From contig NTXX01000008.1 in NCBI GenBank assembly GCA_002559145.1, positions 161,037 to 225,036 on the forward strand: DNA of 64,000 nucleotides, read 5' to 3'. Every line of letters starts with the position of its first letter. The first letter of the stretch is position 1. Below, in pieces: positions 63,010 to 64,000 of this stretch. The DNA is from Bacillus sp. AFS006103. Its GTDB lineage: Bacteria; Bacillota; Bacilli; Bacillales; Cytobacillaceae. The notes below the pieces were generated by a model that was not told the origin of the DNA, searched no databases, and was given only the letters and a program-made list of their open reading frames with translations. The position numbers and the translations under genes were made by a program.

Positions 63010-64000
63010 TTACGCTATTGCTTCTTGATTGGTAATTTTTAAAATTTCTAAGGACTTTATATGGTAACCGTCGATTTCAAGCACTTTAAATACATAATCG
63101 TCATATCTCACTTTATCGCCTTCGACGACATCCATTTTTTCTGATAATATCCAGCCGCCGATGGTATCCATATCTGAATCGTCAAGGTCTAGGCCGAATA
63201 AATCATTAATTTCATCAATTAAAACTTTACCCTCAACGATGGTTTTGTTTTCACTAATTTTATTAATTTCAGGTACTTCGTCCGCATCAAACTCGTCGCG
63301 GATCTCACCGACAATTTCCTCAAGGATATCCTCGACTGTGACTAAACCAGCCGTACCGCCATATTCATCCATAAGGATGGCCATATGAACACGCTCTTTT
63401 TGCATTTTCAGAAGCAAATCATGGATTGGGATCGATTCAATTACCTGGATAACTGGGCGAACATACTCTTGTATAGATGTTTCAACATTCTTGCCTTTAA
63501 TATATTCAGTAAAAACTTCTTTCATGTTTACCATACCAACGATGTTATCCTTTTCACCATCAATGACCGGATATCTTGTATAATTTTCTTTCGTCACGAT
63601 TTGAAGACATTCGTTTAAAGATTGTGAAATATCAAAAGCAATAATCTCGGTGCGAGGCACCATAATTTCATTGGCATTTCGATCATCAAATTCAAAAATA
63701 TTGTTCACGTATTTATATTCAGATTGATTAATTTCCCCGCTCTTATAACTCTCGGAAATGATTAATTGAAGTTCTTCCTCGGAATGCGCGACTTCATGTT
63801 CGGAAGCAGGTTTCAAGCCGAAAATTCCAACGATAAATCGTGCAGAACCGTTTAAGGCTTTGATAAAGGGATACATTATTTTGTAAAAGAGAATCATCGG
63901 CCTTGCAAATAACAAAGTGACCTCTTCTGCTTTTTGGATGGCAAAGGTCTTTGGTGCTAATTCCCCTACAACTACATGAATAAATGTAACTGATGCAAAC
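63010..64000 (-). CDS. Hemolysin family / CNNM-CorC-like transporter, 5' part outside window
   Basis: The frame runs open through the right edge, so the N-terminus is missing; at least 330 residues are seen. The visible end of the DUF21 domain (VVVGELAPKTFAIQKAEE) is followed by two CBS domains (IMVPRTEIIAFDIS and YTRYPVIDGEKDNIVGMVNM; then MAILMDEYGGTAGLVTVEDI) and the C-terminal CorC_HlyC domain (DTIGGWILSEKM). These proteins extrude or control magnesium or cobalt. The name hemolysin is historical. Confidence 0.93.
   Translation of the reverse strand, partial: FASVTFIHVVVGELAPKTFAIQKAEEVTLLFARPMILFYKIMYPFIKALNGSARFIVGIFGLKPASEHEVAHSEEELQLIISESYKSGEINQSEYKYVNNIFEFDDRNANEIMVPRTEIIAFDISQSLNECLQIVTKENYTRYPVIDGEKDNIVGMVNMKEVFTEYIKGKNVETSIQEYVRPVIQVIESIPIHDLLLKMQKERVHMAILMDEYGGTAGLVTVEDILEEIVGEIRDEFDADEVPEINKISENKTIVEGKVLIDEINDLFGLDLDDSDMDTIGGWILSEKMDVVEGDKVRYDDYVFKVLEIDGYHIKSLEILKITNQEAIA

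Overview
The window is 64 kb of low-GC Gram-positive DNA from an endospore-forming member of the Bacillaceae. Evidence for this is strong AGGAGG-type ribosome binding sites with many TTG/GTG starts, sspN, sspO, sspP, tlp, cotM and GerPA-type genes, and a gene order that follows the Bacillus subtilis cotM-sspP-sspO-citB-yneN-tlp-yneP-yneQ-plsY-yneT-parE-parC block. No rRNA, tRNA, CRISPR array, complete insertion sequence or prophage was seen. The most distinctive trait is selenocysteine: three genes carry an in-frame UGA followed by a bacterial SECIS-like hairpin, selA is present, and a selenate-type ABC transporter lies nearby.

Layout. 1-4.3 kb: partial TSUP permease, HesB-like selenoprotein, L,D-transpeptidase, and a rhodanese lipoprotein and small Cys-containing exported protein that share a CsoR/CstR-like operator, then a SagB-type oxidoreductase. 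4.5-9.2 kb: DinB-like protein, SDR, and the vitamin B6 locus pdxR/pdxS-pdxT. 9.7-12 kb: an ECF sigma / PadR-like / HAAS-SEDS operon. 12-13.7 kb: a broken BRCT gene and an XerS-like recombinase. 13.8-17.5 kb: a heterodimeric ABC exporter. 18.5-23 kb: parC and parE. 23-26 kb: yneT, a histidine kinase and a REC-PAS-GGDEF protein. 26-32.6 kb: plsY, a CPBP protease, yneQ, yneP, a tandem AAA ATPase, tlp, sspN, fbpB-like and yneN. 32.7-36.6 kb: an epimerase, an ABC-F protein with a regulatory leader, and a repeat-rich interval. 36.6-42.5 kb: acnA, sspO, sspP, selA and cotM. 42.5-44 kb: Rdx-type selenoprotein and selD. 44-50.4 kb: threonine catabolism (tdh-kbl), a nitronate monooxygenase-like protein, and a guanine riboswitch with xpt-pbuX. 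51.4-54.8 kb: putative selenium ABC transporter. 55-64 kb: MFS pump, YcgRQ-like pair, a zinc-binding lipoprotein under a Zur-like box, YmaF, an arsB remnant, a frameshifted CotB-like gene, and a CorC/HlyC protein that runs off the right edge.

How the genes fit together. SelD makes selenophosphate, SelA makes Sec-tRNA, the ABC transporter probably imports the selenium source, and HesB-like, Rdx and SelD itself are Sec-containing products. SelB and tRNA-Sec must lie outside the window. Selenium genes flank cotM inside an otherwise conserved sporulation block. A second theme is envelope and thiol stress: the ECF-PadR-HAAS/SEDS operon and the pair of CstR-like sites. A third is leader-RNA control: the purine riboswitch, and a likely two-uORF attenuator ahead of the ABC-F gene.
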